In this document: in pieces, positions 12,496-23,821 of the stretch
Layout: each line of letters opens with the position of its first letter
Position numbering within the stretch: the stretch's first letter is position 1
Assembly (NCBI GenBank): GCA_951799425.1
Contig: OX637398.1
Coordinates: forward strand, 20,470,270 to 20,534,269
Direction of reading: 5' to 3'
Source of the DNA: Ilex aquifolium
Taxonomy: Eukaryota; Streptophyta; Magnoliopsida; Aquifoliales; Aquifoliaceae
Length of the DNA: 64,000 bases
Program-made: the position numbers and the translations under genes
The notes under the pieces: generated by a model
The model's input: the letters and a program-made list of their open reading frames with translations, nothing else
The model's database searches: none
What the model was told of the DNA's origin: nothing

Positions 12496-12924
12496 TAATG
12501 TACACCATGGTCCTTGTAAATATTCAAGGGATCATCAATATCATCCGCATAGGAAAATGTAGCACATAATTGAATGCTATGCATGACCTATGAGTACAAA
12601 CACCAAACTTAAGGTATATTATATAAAAGAAATGAGCCACATTAATCATAATATTAAGTAAGCACAGCACCAAAGAAGAAATTGAAAGATTAAACCACTG
12701 ATGAAGCAAATAAAAATGAAAAGACAAAATCAATGGAGTAATCTGCCCTTCAGCTATCCATTCGAATAAAGTATTCAATACAATGAGAAGCTTAAAATGA
12801 ATCTCATCTCAAAGCTTAAAAGCACAATGCTTGACCACTATCAAATCTCATATCCTTCATCCAATAACAGACATATGAATTGAATCGCAATGTGTAAAAC
12901 CAGAAATTTATCAAGGCAAATACC
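12496..12924. other. 3' flank of the TRAPPC12-like gene
   Basis: AT-rich and non-coding on both strands. It presumably contains the 3' UTR of the gene on -, but no single polyadenylation site can be chosen. Confidence 0.4.
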
Positions 12925-14058
12925 TCATATCCTTGTGCACGATGAATCAAAATCATCTGGAGCAACCCTTGCAATCCAACTACTAAGCGTCCTCTTAATG
13001 TCCGAATGATTCACATAAGCCAACTCATACATACTACACAAATTCACCACAAGCGTCTCATTCAATGCCATGGTCGGAATTCTCTCCAATGCACTCTCCA
13101 ACACCTTAATCGAATCCGACAAATCCCTCAAGTACATCAAGCAAATTGCTTTATTGTTAATCGCCACAACATCCGTCCCATCCCTCTCCATACACTCCTC
13201 ATATTCCCTCACCGCAGAAACGTAGTCCTTCCCCACCATGTACATCAAAGCCTTATTCCTACTCACCAAATTCCTCAACTCAACCTCACCATTCCCCTCT
13301 TTCACTAAATTTTCGATAACCCCAAATGTCCCTTTTGCCCCTTCCAGATCCCCATATTGCATCTGCACATACCCCAGCTTTGACAACAACATTGTCCTAG
13401 AATCCAAACTCTCACTTTGACTCCGATTAATCAAATCCCTAATCAAATCTAAGCAAATCCCGAACTCCTTGTGACTCAAATGATGACTAATTATCGAGTT
13501 CATAACAAAAACCTCGCGTTTCCTCCATAATTCTGCGGAGGAATCACTTAATTTCTCGGATGATTTGTCTGTTAACTTTGTACGGACGAAATCGAGGAGG
13601 GTATAGAAGCGATCTAGGGTTTCTTGACGCTTGTTGAGCTTTGAAGGGAGTTCAGCATGGAGCCAACGGAGGGCGAAGGGGACCATGGAACCGGTGATAT
13701 TGGGGTAAATGTGGGGGTAATTTTGGTATAAATACTGGGGAGTTTCTAGGTCTTCGAGCGAGTCGAGCTCCGCGATGGCGTCGACGAAGCGGCGGAGTTT
13801 GGTGAGCGCGAGGGCATTGAAGGTGAGGTAGAGGAGGTGTTCATGTGGTTTGGTGAGGAGAGAGAGAGATCGGGCGCGTGAGACTTTATCGAGAATAGTG
13901 AGCCATGAGCCGCGTGAGGTGAGGTCCTGGAGGGAGGTGAGGTCGTGGCAGAGGTCGTTGAGGGAGGCGTATGGGTTGTTCAGTGGGTCGTCGGCGAGGG
14001 GTTCGGAATCGGCGGTGGCTGGTGCTGGTTGTGTTGTGGGTGAGTCGGAAAGGTCCAT
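12925..14058 (-). CDS. TRAPPC12: TRAPPC12-like TPR protein (TRAPP complex subunit)
   Basis: An intact, intronless 377-codon frame. The product is recognised as the plant homologue of trafficking protein particle complex subunit 12, a tetratricopeptide-repeat protein of the TRAPPIII tethering complex acting in Golgi/endosome vesicle traffic (Arabidopsis At4g39820 type). The N-terminus (about 1-25) is low complexity, P/T/A rich. A conserved helical region follows (NPYASLNDLCHDL, then TFNALALTKLRRFVDAIAELDSL). TPR-like helices run from about residue 200 to 330 (LGYVQMQYGDLEGAKGTF; YVSAVREYEEC; AINNKAICLMYLRDLSDSI). The conserved C-terminus is SSWIARVAPDDF. The ATG at 14058 gives a length like that of plant relatives, shorter than the animal protein. 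Codon use is GC-richer than the surroundings. It is the only ordinary cellular gene in the window that looks functional. Confidence 0.88.
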   Translation of the reverse strand: MDLSDSPTTQPAPATADSEPLADDPLNNPYASLNDLCHDLTSLQDLTSRGSWLTILDKVSRARSLSLLTKPHEHLLYLTFNALALTKLRRFVDAIAELDSLEDLETPQYLYQNYPHIYPNITGSMVPFALRWLHAELPSKLNKRQETLDRFYTLLDFVRTKLTDKSSEKLSDSSAELWRKREVFVMNSIISHHLSHKEFGICLDLIRDLINRSQSESLDSRTMLLSKLGYVQMQYGDLEGAKGTFGVIENLVKEGNGEVELRNLVSRNKALMYMVGKDYVSAVREYEECMERDGTDVVAINNKAICLMYLRDLSDSIKVLESALERIPTMALNETLVVNLCSMYELAYVNHSDIKRTLSSWIARVAPDDFDSSCTRI

Positions 14059-14643
14059 TGTTCGAGGTGATGCGGTGGTTTGTTCGGGTGATGGAGGTGG
14101 CTGATCGGTGGTGATTTTAAGTGGGCTTGTTCATTCCATTTGTGCGTAGAGTGGTTCAAAGACAAAATGCAGGGCCTGCGTCAATGTATGGTTTAAGGCC
14201 GTGATTTCGGAGAAAATATTCCATGCTCATGAGGTAATAAGAGCGACCTCAACTCAACTCAACTCAACTCAACTCAACAAAATAGTTATTTAAAATATAT
14301 TTAGATATTATATTTTTTATTTTTATTAATTATATTTTTAAATTTACTCTAACCACACTCTCTATTTTAGTTAATTATTTCAACTAATTTTTAATAATAT
14401 AATTCAAAAATGTCAAGTGACCTAACACGTAAGCGTTATAATGATGACATGGCAGGATGATGTGTCGTGTCACATTATCAAAATTTCAAATCTTAAATTT
14501 TACAACAGTTATATTTACAACGGTCATATTTTTAACAATCATATTTTCAAAAATGTATAAATGGGACATCTCCCTTCTCATTGTCATATATTTCAAATTT
14601 ATTTTACTGGCATTACATTCATACATTGTTTCTTTACTATAAC
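14059..14643. other. Upstream region of the TRAPPC12-like gene and edge of the Harbinger element
   Basis: The promoter and 5' UTR of the - strand gene must lie here, because transposon coding sequence starts by about 14648. It includes a (CTCAA)6 microsatellite and very AT-rich sequence from 14280. No TATA box or terminal inverted repeat of the Harbinger element could be fixed with confidence. Confidence 0.4.
14248..14277. repeat. (CTCAA)6 microsatellite
   Basis: Six uninterrupted CTCAA units, about 190 bp upstream of the start codon of the TRAPPC12-like gene. Confidence 0.95.
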
Positions 14644-14647
14644 TCGA

Positions 14648-14717
14648 GATGGTATATTGAAGATATTGTTAATGATTTTGACTTCGATGATGAGTTGGAA
14701 ATATCAGTGATTGCTAC
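14648..14717 (+). pseudogene. PIF/Harbinger transposase, N-terminal fragment
   Basis: The peptide YIEDIVNDFDFDDELE followed by ISVIAT is the N-terminal part of a plant PIF/Harbinger (ALP1-like, PF04827-type) transposase. At 14717 it is cut by the left LTR of the 14.5-kb Tat element. The frame resumes at 29248: the split codon AC|T is restored when the element and one copy of the GCTAC duplication are removed. The true start of the protein is not evident. Confidence 0.75.
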
Positions 14718-15544
14718 TGATGGTGTAAATTACGCGACTGATCAGTTGGAGGGAATCAAAGTGGTGGTGTTGGGATATGTTATGAGTCTCGTGGTCAGAG
14801 AATTCTTAATTTAGGGAATAAAATGAGCTGTTGTAGGGCCTGACACAAGTGAAGTATAGTGGTTCACCGAGCTCGGGAGCTCGGCTAGTCCACTTTTTCA
14901 ATGGAGTCTTTTCCTCCGATAGTCTTGAGCGAAATCAATCCCTTCACTCTCAATACATACCCATTTCCGGTAAGGACACTGTCGGCAAATACTCGAATTC
15001 ATTGATGGGTGTACAGGAGGAACCTTATGACAAACTAAAGCCTTGCAGATGAATTCCTTTGCCCTATATATTAGTAAGCTCCTCTAAAAATCCTTTAAAT
15101 AGGGGAAGATTAGCAAATGCAATATCAAGCTCACTATATCGAGTTGGGTCCCCTGTTTAGTCTTATTCTGGGTGATTCTTGTTTATAGAGAGTTTTTGTT
15201 ACAGCTTGGGTCGCCCCACTAATGGTGGTTTTGTACAGTATTTATAGTCTGGCCCTTGACTTGATGGGATCTGTAGCGAGATTTTTGCCCTTCTTATTCT
15301 GGATTTCCCTTGATTCTGGGAGAGGATCTTTGTTGGTTGAGAGTTTCGTGTCTTGATTATAGCCTTTAATTACTCCGAGGGTATTTGTCATCAACCAGCT
15401 GTCACCTCCGTACTTCATCTATTGCTTCATCTGAGGGGAATTCGAGGTCTGACCCGCTGAGTTCTGGTTGACATACCTAACCTCCCTGTCTGACCTCACT
15501 TCCCGAGCTCATACTTATTTTGAAATCCACCCCAGGTATCATCA
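14718..15544 (-). repeat. 3' LTR of the Tat element (left, full length)
   Basis: 827 bp on +, TGATGGTGTAAATTACG to GGTATCATCA. It contains a segment at about 14921-15158 that is absent from the other LTR. The adjacent 15545-15562 reads, on -, as a G-rich purine tract (GGGCTGGGGGGCAAT), the expected plus-strand priming site just before the 3' LTR. Confidence 0.92.
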
Positions 15545-16214
15545 ATTGCCCCCCAGCCCTTGGCCCAAGTGAACTTGGACAGGGGCTGAGCTGAAGCTGA
15601 ATCGAGGTCGACCTCCATGCGTTGACCTCGATTTGCGCGCGAACAGATTTTTCTGACGGTTTTGGGTTATCATTATTTTCCTATTTTTCCGTCCACGTTC
15701 TCTACTTTCGGGGTCCATGTACCAGAAGCTTTAAATGCCTCTGCACTAATGGGAAACGGCTCATTTCACCCTTTGAATTCCCCCGCCCCCCCAAAGCTTT
15801 TCACTTTCTTCTTCCTTGCAATTTCTGATTTTCCCCAACCTACCAGAGATCTTAGGGTTTCGCTGAGTATCATTCTTCCTCGAATTGGATTACAAGGCTT
15901 GCTCTCTGTTTCCCGCTTCGAGTTCTGTTTTGTCATTCACCCTTGATTAGGTATGTTTCCTGTCCCTTGCGCGTTTCTTCGTTCTGGATCCCTCGAATCT
16001 GAGGTGGTTATTGCATTTCTGGACTTTTCGATTCTGCCACTTTAGGAATCGAAGCTCTACCCTGTATCATATCCCTCTCTTTCTTGATCCTTATTCTGCG
16101 GTCAGGATTTTTGTCATTAGTCGTTGGTGTCTTGCCCCCCTGACCTTTAGAGAGCGTTTCGCTAGTGTTCCCCCACTTTATCGTTCTTTCAAACTCTCTT
16201 TTTCTTGCCCTATC

Positions 16215-19007
16215 ATGTCTGATTCCTCAGAAGCTACAGCTTCGTCGGTTTCCCTTATGGAAGACAGGTCTCCAGAAATAGAGGAGGACGAACTAGGAGA
16301 GGTAGGAGATGAAATAGATAACTTCCCTGGGGTAGAGGCCATTGAGATGGCTGAGACCCCTTAGGCTTCTCTAGGGTCCTCTTCTAATCCTAGACGGTCC
16401 AAAAAAGGAAAAGCCAAGATGGGCTCTGGTAGTGGCGAGGTCCCTGGGCCTGTTCTTCGCACATCTGACCTCACTGGTCATAGCGAGGTCACCCCCTCCC
16501 TTATGAAAGTCTTGTCTGCTAAGTTCGGATTCCCTGAGGGTATGCGTTATTAGATTCCCTCAACCGATATTAGGTATAACTCCGAGGTTCCGGAGAAGAC
16601 CTGCTTCTTTGTGGCTTCTTTTGAGAACGGTCTCAGATTTCCAATACATCCCTTTATCAAGTCTGTTCTCCAACACTTCAACGTCTGCCCTGCTCAAATT
16701 TCTCCTAACTTCTGGGGTGTTCTTGTTGGCCTTCTCATCTTTTTCAAAAGAAAAGGAATCGAGACCCCCTCCGTTCCTTTACTCATGAAAATTTTCAATG
16801 TCAAGTTCAAGCCTGACAGCTTTCTTTACATTTCCAAATGGGTGAAGGTCCCTGCGTTGATAACTGACCTGCCCAGCTCCCACAAAAACTGGAAGAAACA
16901 ATTCTTCTTCGTGTCAGGGAAGGCGTGGGAATTTAACCCGAAAGATGCCATTGATACTCTTCCAGTTCCTCGTTCTTGGGTAGGTCCTGACAATCTAGGT
17001 GAGTTCTCATCCTAAGTAAAATCCCCTTGCCTTTCCTCTTTTCTTTATATATAAGCTGGCCTTGCTTCTCTGGGTTGTTCAGGTGCTCGCCCTGAGCTGG
17101 GAGCCGAGGATAGACTTGCTTTGACTACTTTTAGGAGTTGGGGCTCAGAGAAATATTCTGACCTGTTCAACTCTTCTGAGCTCACTAGGTTAGGCTTTAG
17201 CCCTCTTGAGGTGAGGATTGAGAGCCCCATCCCTATCTTTGTTGCTGGTGTTGAAGGAGCCGTAGGTAGTATCCCTGTTTTTGGCTTTTTCCTCTTTTAT
17301 AACTGCTTATTTTTTTTTTTTTTTAATATCTGTTCGTTTTGATCTCCTAGGTTATTCCTCAATGGAGCCCACCTCGAAGGATCGTATGGCTAAGGTGGCT
17401 CAGTTAAAGAAAACCCGCAGTGGGAGCAAACGAAAGGTTGAGGTTGGTTCCGGGAGTGACTCATCTCTCCCAACCAATATTCCGAGGTTGGAAGCGCCTT
17501 CTTCTTCTCCCCAATTGGCTCAAGTGGCCCTAGTACCACCAGCGAGCTCTTCGCAGACCGCTCAGACCTCTCTTCCTCAAGAGGTCGTGCTTCCATCTTC
17601 TGGGGGGACTTTAGGGCTAAACATAGTCCCGACTTCTCCTTCTTCGGCAGAGGTTGAGAAAGCTTTGGAAATGGTTAGTCGTCTTCTGCCTGAGTCTGTC
17701 TCTCCTGGTCCAGTTGGGATATCTTCTCAACCACCTCTGAGGAGCTCCAAAGAAGAGAAAGGGAAGCTCCCCAAGGTTGAGACGGGTAGGGGCTCCTTGA
17801 TTGACAATGTGAAGCGTGCTGCAGAAGCCATTGCATCTATTCTCCCAGAATCTGACATCGACAGGGCTGCAACTATGCCCCTTGGATCTTCCATTTCTAT
17901 TACTCTGTTTAGGTCTACCTCGGTAAGTTTATGATTTTCTCAAAAAACTGTCATTTCCTCATGCTGACTCTAGCTCTTTGTGTTTGCTTCTAGATGGCTA
18001 TTCATGTGAGTGGCTTATTGAAGCGGATCAAGGCTCTGAAAAGCTCCGCCAATGCTTCCAAGGCGTTCGAGCTTAAGGCCGCCGAGCTATCCTTTGCCAA
18101 TAGCGATCTTGAGGCCCATGTTCAGGAGTTGCAGGCGTAGGTAGAGAGGCAGACCTCCATTATCAAGGTCCTAGAAGCTGAGAAGAAGAAGATCGAAGGC
18201 GAGGGTGTGTCCATCAAGGAGGAGCTGAAGAAAACTAGGGAGGACCTTCGGCTGAAGACTGACGAGTGGATCAAGGCCAGCCAGGAGACCTTTGAGGCTT
18301 TGGCCTCCTTTAGGGGGATGAAGAGGGAATATGAAGTCATAGCTGAGGCGAGTGATGTTCTTCGGAACGAACTCGAGGTGCAGAAGGCTACTGCTGAGAA
18401 GAAAGATGATCTCATTACTAAGTTGGCTGACGACGTTACTACTCAATGGGCCACTGGATGACTAGCTTTCCAAGATCGGGCTGAACAGACTTATCCAGAC
18501 CTGGACTTTGACTTTGAGACCCCGCCTGAAGAGGGGGCTGAGACACTTAATACTGGGGCTAATGCCAAGGCCCCTTCTGCTTTTAAGATAGCTCCTAAAG
18601 GTGCTGGGAGACCTATTTCACCTGCTGAGGCCTTGTCTCAGGATGTTTCTCTTTTCTCAGATGCTCCTGCAATCCTTACTTCTAGAGCTGCCTTTACTCC
18701 CATTATTGCCGAGCTCCCTGCTGTTTCTTCTACTGCCTCAACTGTTACCTCTTTCTCTGCTGACCTCGTGACTAGAGAACTGAACCTGTCAATAACTGGA
18801 GCCGAGGTTTCTACCTCTGAGCTCCTTGAGGCTTCTTCTTTCTTGTCTGCTTTGGGATCTTTGGGAGCTTCATCTGCTGAGATGCAAGGCTCTCTCCGTT
18901 CAGAAACTTCTATTGTTGATTTGCCAGAGACTTCATCTACCGAACTACCAGAAACATCAACCGCTGAGCAGCCAGGCTCTCTTCCTCCTACTCCTACAGA
19001 TTCCTAG
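16215..19007 (+). pseudogene. Antisense gene A: gypsy-type transposon domain plus coiled coil, four exons
   Basis: Runs opposite to pol. Four exons fit plant splice rules: 16215-16998, 17093-17275, 17351-17922 and 17994-19007, with donors GTGAGT, GTAGTA and GTAAGT and AG acceptors. Together they give exactly 851 codons in one phase. Exon 1 carries the PF04195-like 'putative gypsy type transposon' domain (GLRFPIHPF, QHFNVCPAQISPNFW). Exon 3 is S/P rich with a basic KKTRSGSKRK patch. Exon 4 starts with a long charged coiled coil (about 18000-18440) and ends in an S/T/E-rich tail. Four in-frame stops (16362 TAG, 16551 TAG, 18138 TAG, 18459 TGA) break it; each is one C-to-T step from CAG or CGA. 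Antisense ORFs with this domain are known in Tat elements; their function is unknown. Confidence 0.75.
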
Positions 19008-19855
19008 GACAGACTTAGAGTTTTCTTTCCTCTTTTTTTTTTTTTTGACTTCTGAACCTCTGTTGGGAAATGTATATGCAATCCAAACTGCTTTTCTGAG
19101 TTATTTATGTGAGTATCCACAGTTTTTTTTTACACTGCTTTGCTTTATACTCTATTTTATGCTCCCCTTACCCCCCTTGCTTCAATGAGTACTTCAGTTC
19201 TCCTTAAAGCAATATTGGAGAACTTGGAGAGGCTAATATGCAAGTTGAGATCCCACGCATGGAGGGCTTGGTTCTCCTTGAGGTCGTTTTGTCAGGATCT
19301 GATTCATCTTGGAAAGCTCAGTGCCCTCTAGAGATCTGGTGAGCTTGACATTCCCCATAGTGACAGGAAGTTTGCTGGACTTGGCAAAGAGAGTAAGTGA
19401 CCTAACGCTAAGGCCCTACATAGGTATATCTGTGGAGGCCATGTGGCTGTATATATGAGGTCTGTGTATACATTCAAGCTGACCTCAATCCAAGGAAATC
19501 TGAGGTCCTTAAGAGGCTCGCTTTTGAACTAACCTTGATTATGTTTCAAACCACTCTTGAATAATTTGGAGCCCGAAGAATTGTCCTGTGTTCGTTAGTC
19601 TAGTTGAGCTAGACCTAAATGCTTCATTAAAGTTGTGAGCGTCCACATACCTTCCAACTTTGTAACCGTTGCAATGATTGTGGAGTTGAGGGGTGCCTTT
19701 TCGTCTCCTTGTACTTTTTGTCCCTCTAAATTCAGGATTCTTTAAAGTTTCCATATTTCTTGGACTTTCCCCATTGCCTAAACATCTTAGATTCTTTTCT
19801 TGAATCTTGGAGATCACGTTCTCGTTCCATTGTGTTCCTTTCTTCTGCATTTCTA

Positions 19856-20931
19856 ATGGCTGCTCCATTCTCTTCCCTTTTCCAGGAACGTGCCTCTGCA
19901 GGTCTTGACTTGAGATGGAAATCCCATTACTTGGCTCCCTCCGTGGTTACTCCTTCTGGGCTAGATGAAATCAGCAGGCGATTTCGCCTTCCTACGGAGT
20001 TATCTCTGTGAGTCCCAACCTCTGACGAGCCTTGCAACTTTCTTTCTCGAGGGGAAGTTTGCCTATTTGAAGCTGCCCTTGAGATGTGCCTTCGTCTTCC
20101 CATTCATCATTCCTTCGGACGGGTCCTTGCTTACTACGGTTTGTGCCCTTCTCGTCTCTCTCCCAGAGGTTGGGCTGCTATGATCAGTTTCTTCCTCTAC
20201 TGGCATTTACACGACAATAGTGAGTTTCTTACTATCGCCGAGTTTCTTTACCTCTATGATATCGAAGAGGATGAACTCCCCTGTTTTAGTTCCTTTCGGT
20301 GGAGGCACTTCCACTTGCGCCCTCTGGTTCTTGACCTTCCCTCCCCCCTGAAGGGTGGTATCGATGCTTCTTTTTCGCATCTGGAAATTCCTGGAGGTCC
20401 ACCGAGCAGCGTTGTTCGGAGACAAGAATTCCTCGCTCTTGGGAGAACTTCTCTCATGCAGGTATGTTTAGAAAGAGCTGACTTGGCTAAATCCTGCAAA
20501 AGTTTGTTCTTATTACGCTTCTGTTGTGTAGGTGCCCCCGACCTGGACTTGGTGGAGATGGTGAACATCGAGCGAGTGATCCATGCTGATCCTATGCCCT
20601 TTTCAGATCTGGTGACGCTTGAGAACCTTTACTTATTCAGTGCTGAAGCAGCTGCTCTAGAGTTTTCTTTCTTTCCAGACTCTCCTTGAACCTCTCCTTC
20701 CGATTCTGACGAAGAAGGGGACGTTGGTGCGCCTTTGAGGAAGCGCAGGAGGGATGGGTCCTCTCTCCTTCATCTGGTTCCTTCTTCGGTACAGTTTTGT
20801 TCTCCTCAGCTAGGGAAAAAATCCTTAACATGCTTTCGGAGGTGGAAAAGGAGAAAGACAAGCTAAGGGAGGAGAATGCCCGTCTAAAGGAAGAAGTTGC
20901 TGAGCTGAAGAAGCAGCTTGGGAAGAACTAG
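19856..20931 (+). pseudogene. Antisense gene B: second gypsy-type transposon domain protein
   Basis: Also opposite to pol, 850 bp beyond gene A. The frame from ATG 19856 reads a basic/leucine N-terminus, then the domain seen in gene A (LRLPIHHSF, VLAYYGLCPSRLSPRGW, about 20085-20175). It is followed by SFRWRHFHLRPL, an acidic SDSDEEGD stretch, a KRRRDG nuclear-signal-like patch, and, after a one-base frame change, a leucine-zipper-like end (EENARLKEEVAELKKQL, about 20872-20925). Stops at 20009 (TGA) and 20687 (TGA) each fit a CGA-to-TGA change. A possible intron 20462-20531 (GTATGT...TAG) would be 70 nt and shift the frame, whereas the unspliced frame stays open, so splicing is uncertain. It is homologous in domain to gene A but much diverged. 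Confidence 0.68.
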
Positions 20932-21097
20932 GAACTTTTCTTTTCTTGTACCTTGTTTTGTCTGATGAACTACAGGGCTCTTATGTCGCTTTTGCATTTT
21001 TCTTCCATTGAATGTTTGCGACTGCAAATCTTGGTTTTGACAAGGTTTTCCTTTGTTTCTTTGTGTACTCGTGGGCTGGATTGTTTTTTGTAGATTC

Positions 21098-21442
21098 ATG
21101 AGCTGAGGACTTCATCTAGATTCTATGAGCTGAAGAGCTCATCCAGATTCTATGAGCTAAAGAACTTATCTTAGCTTTCATGAGCTGAGGAGCTCATCTT
21201 GCCTTTATGAGCTGAAGAGCTCATCTTATGTTTATGAGTTGAAGAGCTCATCTTAGTTTATGAGCTGAAGAGCTCAACTTGATTTTTATGAGCTTAGGAG
21301 CACATCTTATGTTTATGAGCTGAAGAGCTCATCTTAGTTTTTATGAGCTTAGGAGCTCATCTTATGTTTATGAGCTAAAGAGTTCATCTTGGTTTTTATG
21401 AGCTTAGGAGCTCATCTTAAGTTTATGAGCTGAAGAGCTCAT
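21098..21442. repeat. Tandem array of 13 hairpin units, about 25-32 bp each
   Basis: Thirteen units, each built on ATGAGCT-gaag-AGCTCAT or a close variant. Each core is an inverted repeat (7-bp arms, 4-base loop) followed by a spacer such as CTTATGTTT. Later units alternate between ATGAGCTGAAGAGCTCAT and ATGAGCTTAGGAGCTCAT. The array sits between the integrase 3' end (21527) and the end of antisense gene B (20931). Retand-type elements are known to carry an amplified tandem repeat in this part. Confidence 0.93.
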
Positions 21443-21526
21443 CGTTAGCTTTTTAGCTAGTTCTTGGAATTACATTAAGAAGGGGCAAAAACTTGCTGTT
21501 TTATTGGAAATGGTTTTCTTACAAAC

Positions 21527-22587
21527 TTATTGAAAAAACCTTTTAAGATGCTCCGCATTCCAAGAGTGAGGTAGGATTTTTCCCTCTTCTGTCTTCAGCT
21601 CGTAGTTCTTAGGTTTGACTAGCCTGGAAATGATGTAAGGACCTTCCCAGTTAGGACCTAATTTTCCATGGGTAGGATCTTTCCTTGCTGGGAGAAGTTT
21701 TCTAAGCACTAGATTTCCAACTTTAAAGCTTATGTGTTTGACCCTTCTATTGTAGTATCTCGCTGCCTTCCTTTGATAACTTCTGATCTGGTCAAGGGCT
21801 CTGTCTCTTTTTTCGTCTAGGAAATCGAGATTCAACAGGAGTGACTCATCATTAAGCCTGGGATCCGAGAGCTCTGCCCTGGGGGAAGGTATGCCAATCT
21901 CTACAGGTGTCACCGCTTCGGTTCCAAAAGTCAAAGCGAATGGTGTTTCCTGGGTCGATGTCCTGGTGGTTGTTCTATAAGCCCATAATACTTCTGGGAT
22001 ATGTTCTACCCACTTTCCTTTCAGCAATTCTAGCTTGGTTTTCAGGGCTGCCTTAATGGTCCTGATGGTCACCTCTGCTTGTCCGTTAGATTGTGGATGG
22101 GTTGGAGCCGAGAAGTAATTCTTTATTCCCAGCTCTGCACAGAACTTTCTGAACTTGGGATTGTCAAACTGCTTCCCATTGTCGGAGACGATTGCCCTTG
22201 GGATCCCAAATCTGCAAATTATTGACTTCCACATGAAGTTTTGAACTTTATGTTCCGTGATCGTCGCTAGGCTTCGATTTCTGCCCATTTGGTGAAGTAG
22301 TCCACTCTAACGATGACGAACTTGCACTGTCCTATGCCCATGGGTAGTGGTCCGAGGATGTCTAAGCCCCATTGCTGGAATGGCCAGGGGCTTAATACCG
22401 ATGTTAGGAGCTCTGGCAGACTATGTGGGATGTTAGCGTGTATTTGGCAGACCTTGCATCTTTTGACTATATCTGTTGCATCTTTGAGCATAGTAGGCCA
22501 AAAGTATCCATGTCTCAATACTTTTCCTGCCAGAGCCCGAGCTCCTATATGGTTGCCACAGATTCCCTCATGGACTTCCCTGAGCAC
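21527..22587 (-). pseudogene. Integrase of the Tat element
   Basis: The N-terminal HHCC zinc finger is visible (VHEGICGNHIG, then CKVCQIH), encoded just below 22587. The DDE catalytic core has D in QWGLDILGPLP (about 22360), D in VSDNGKQF and E in QSNGQAEV. The C-terminal part with WEGPYIISR ends at 21527. A frameshift near 22270-22288 splits the core between FTKWAEIEA and the next open frame, so the product would be truncated. There is no chromodomain, as expected for Tat. The gene overlaps nothing else on - and is followed by the hairpin array. Confidence 0.85.
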
Positions 22588-22656
22588 ATAGTTGGCATCT
22601 TCATCTCCTACGCACTTAAGGAGAGGTGCGGAAAAACCTCGTTTGTACAGGTTTTC

Positions 22657-23812
22657 CTACAGAATCGTAAATTTAGATGCCCTGGCTCTTACCTTTGCAG
22701 CCTCTTTAGGATCTTCTGGCAAGTTTTCGCTCTGGAGATATTCTCTAATTGGGTCCATCCAGCTTGGCAAAGCCAATACCGAGAGCACTTCTTCATTCTC
22801 AACACTTACAGATGGTTTTGTTAGATGCTCTACTGGTATTAGCCTATCCAGGTTTTCCTGAGAAGCTGTTGCCAGCCTTGCCAAAGCGTCTGCTCGTGAG
22901 TTCTCGGTTCTGGGGACGTGCTTGATTTTAACTTGCACAAATTTTTTGACCAACTCCTGCACCTTTTTGAGGTAAAGGATCAATTTTGCTCCCTTTGTTT
23001 CATAAGATTCCTCTATCTGTTTTACGACGAGCTGAGAATCGTGCAGATCTCGAGCTGCTCTGCCTCCATCGAGTGTGCGAGATTGAGGCCATCAATTATT
23101 GCTTCATACTCTGTTTCGTTGTTTTAAGCCTTAAATCCAAACCTGAGGGCGTATTCGACGTTTATCCCATCAGGTGAGGTCAGAATTAAACCTGCACCGC
23201 TTCCCTGAGCGTTGGCAGCTCCATCTACTGAGAGCTTCCAGATGGGGAGGTCAGGTACTAGCTGTGTTACCTCCCTAGGTGCCTCTGTTGTGAACTCTGC
23301 GATGAAATCTGCCAGAATCTGTCCTTTGATGACTATTCTTGGTTTGTACTTGATGTCGAACTCGCTGAGCTCTATTGCCCATTTAACCAACCTCCCGGAA
23401 GGATCTGGTTTGTGCAACACTTGCTTCATTGGCTGGTCTGTTAGGACTTCGATGGTGTACGCCTGGAAGTATGGTCTAAGTCTTCTTGCAGCAGTTACTA
23501 GGGCTAAGACAAGCTTCTCCATCCTTGGATATCTCTCCTCTGCCCCCTCAGACCTCTACTACAATAGTAGACTGGTTGTTGAGCTCTGTCTCGTTCCCTT
23601 ACAAGTGTTGCGCTGGTTGAGAAGTCTGAGACGGCGAGGTAGAGAGTAAGTGCTTCTCCTTCTAAATGACTCACCAAGACAGGGGGTGAGCTCAAATAAT
23701 CCTTCAGGGCTTTGAAAGCCTCTTTACATCGCCTATCCCATTGGAACGCCTTCTTTAAGACTTGGAAGAAGGATTGACACTTGTCGCTTGACCTAGACAC
23801 AAAACGGCGCAA
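22657..23812 (-). pseudogene. Two RNase H domains of the Tat element
   Basis: The classical gypsy RNase H begins at 23812-23504 (KKAFQWDRRCKEAFKALKDYL, LYLAVSDFSTSATLV, PVYYCSRGL) and continues after a frame change at 23522 (RLRPYFQAYTIEVLTDQP, FDIKYKPR, ADFIAEF). A second RNase H-like domain follows (WKLSVDGAANAQGSGAGLIL), the extra archaeal-type RNase H characteristic of Tat elements. A TAA at about 23124 and a further frameshift lead to 22983-22657 (KIKHVPRTENSRADALARLA). The domain order supports the lineage assignment. Confidence 0.82.
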
Positions 23813-23821
23813 GACAGCTAT

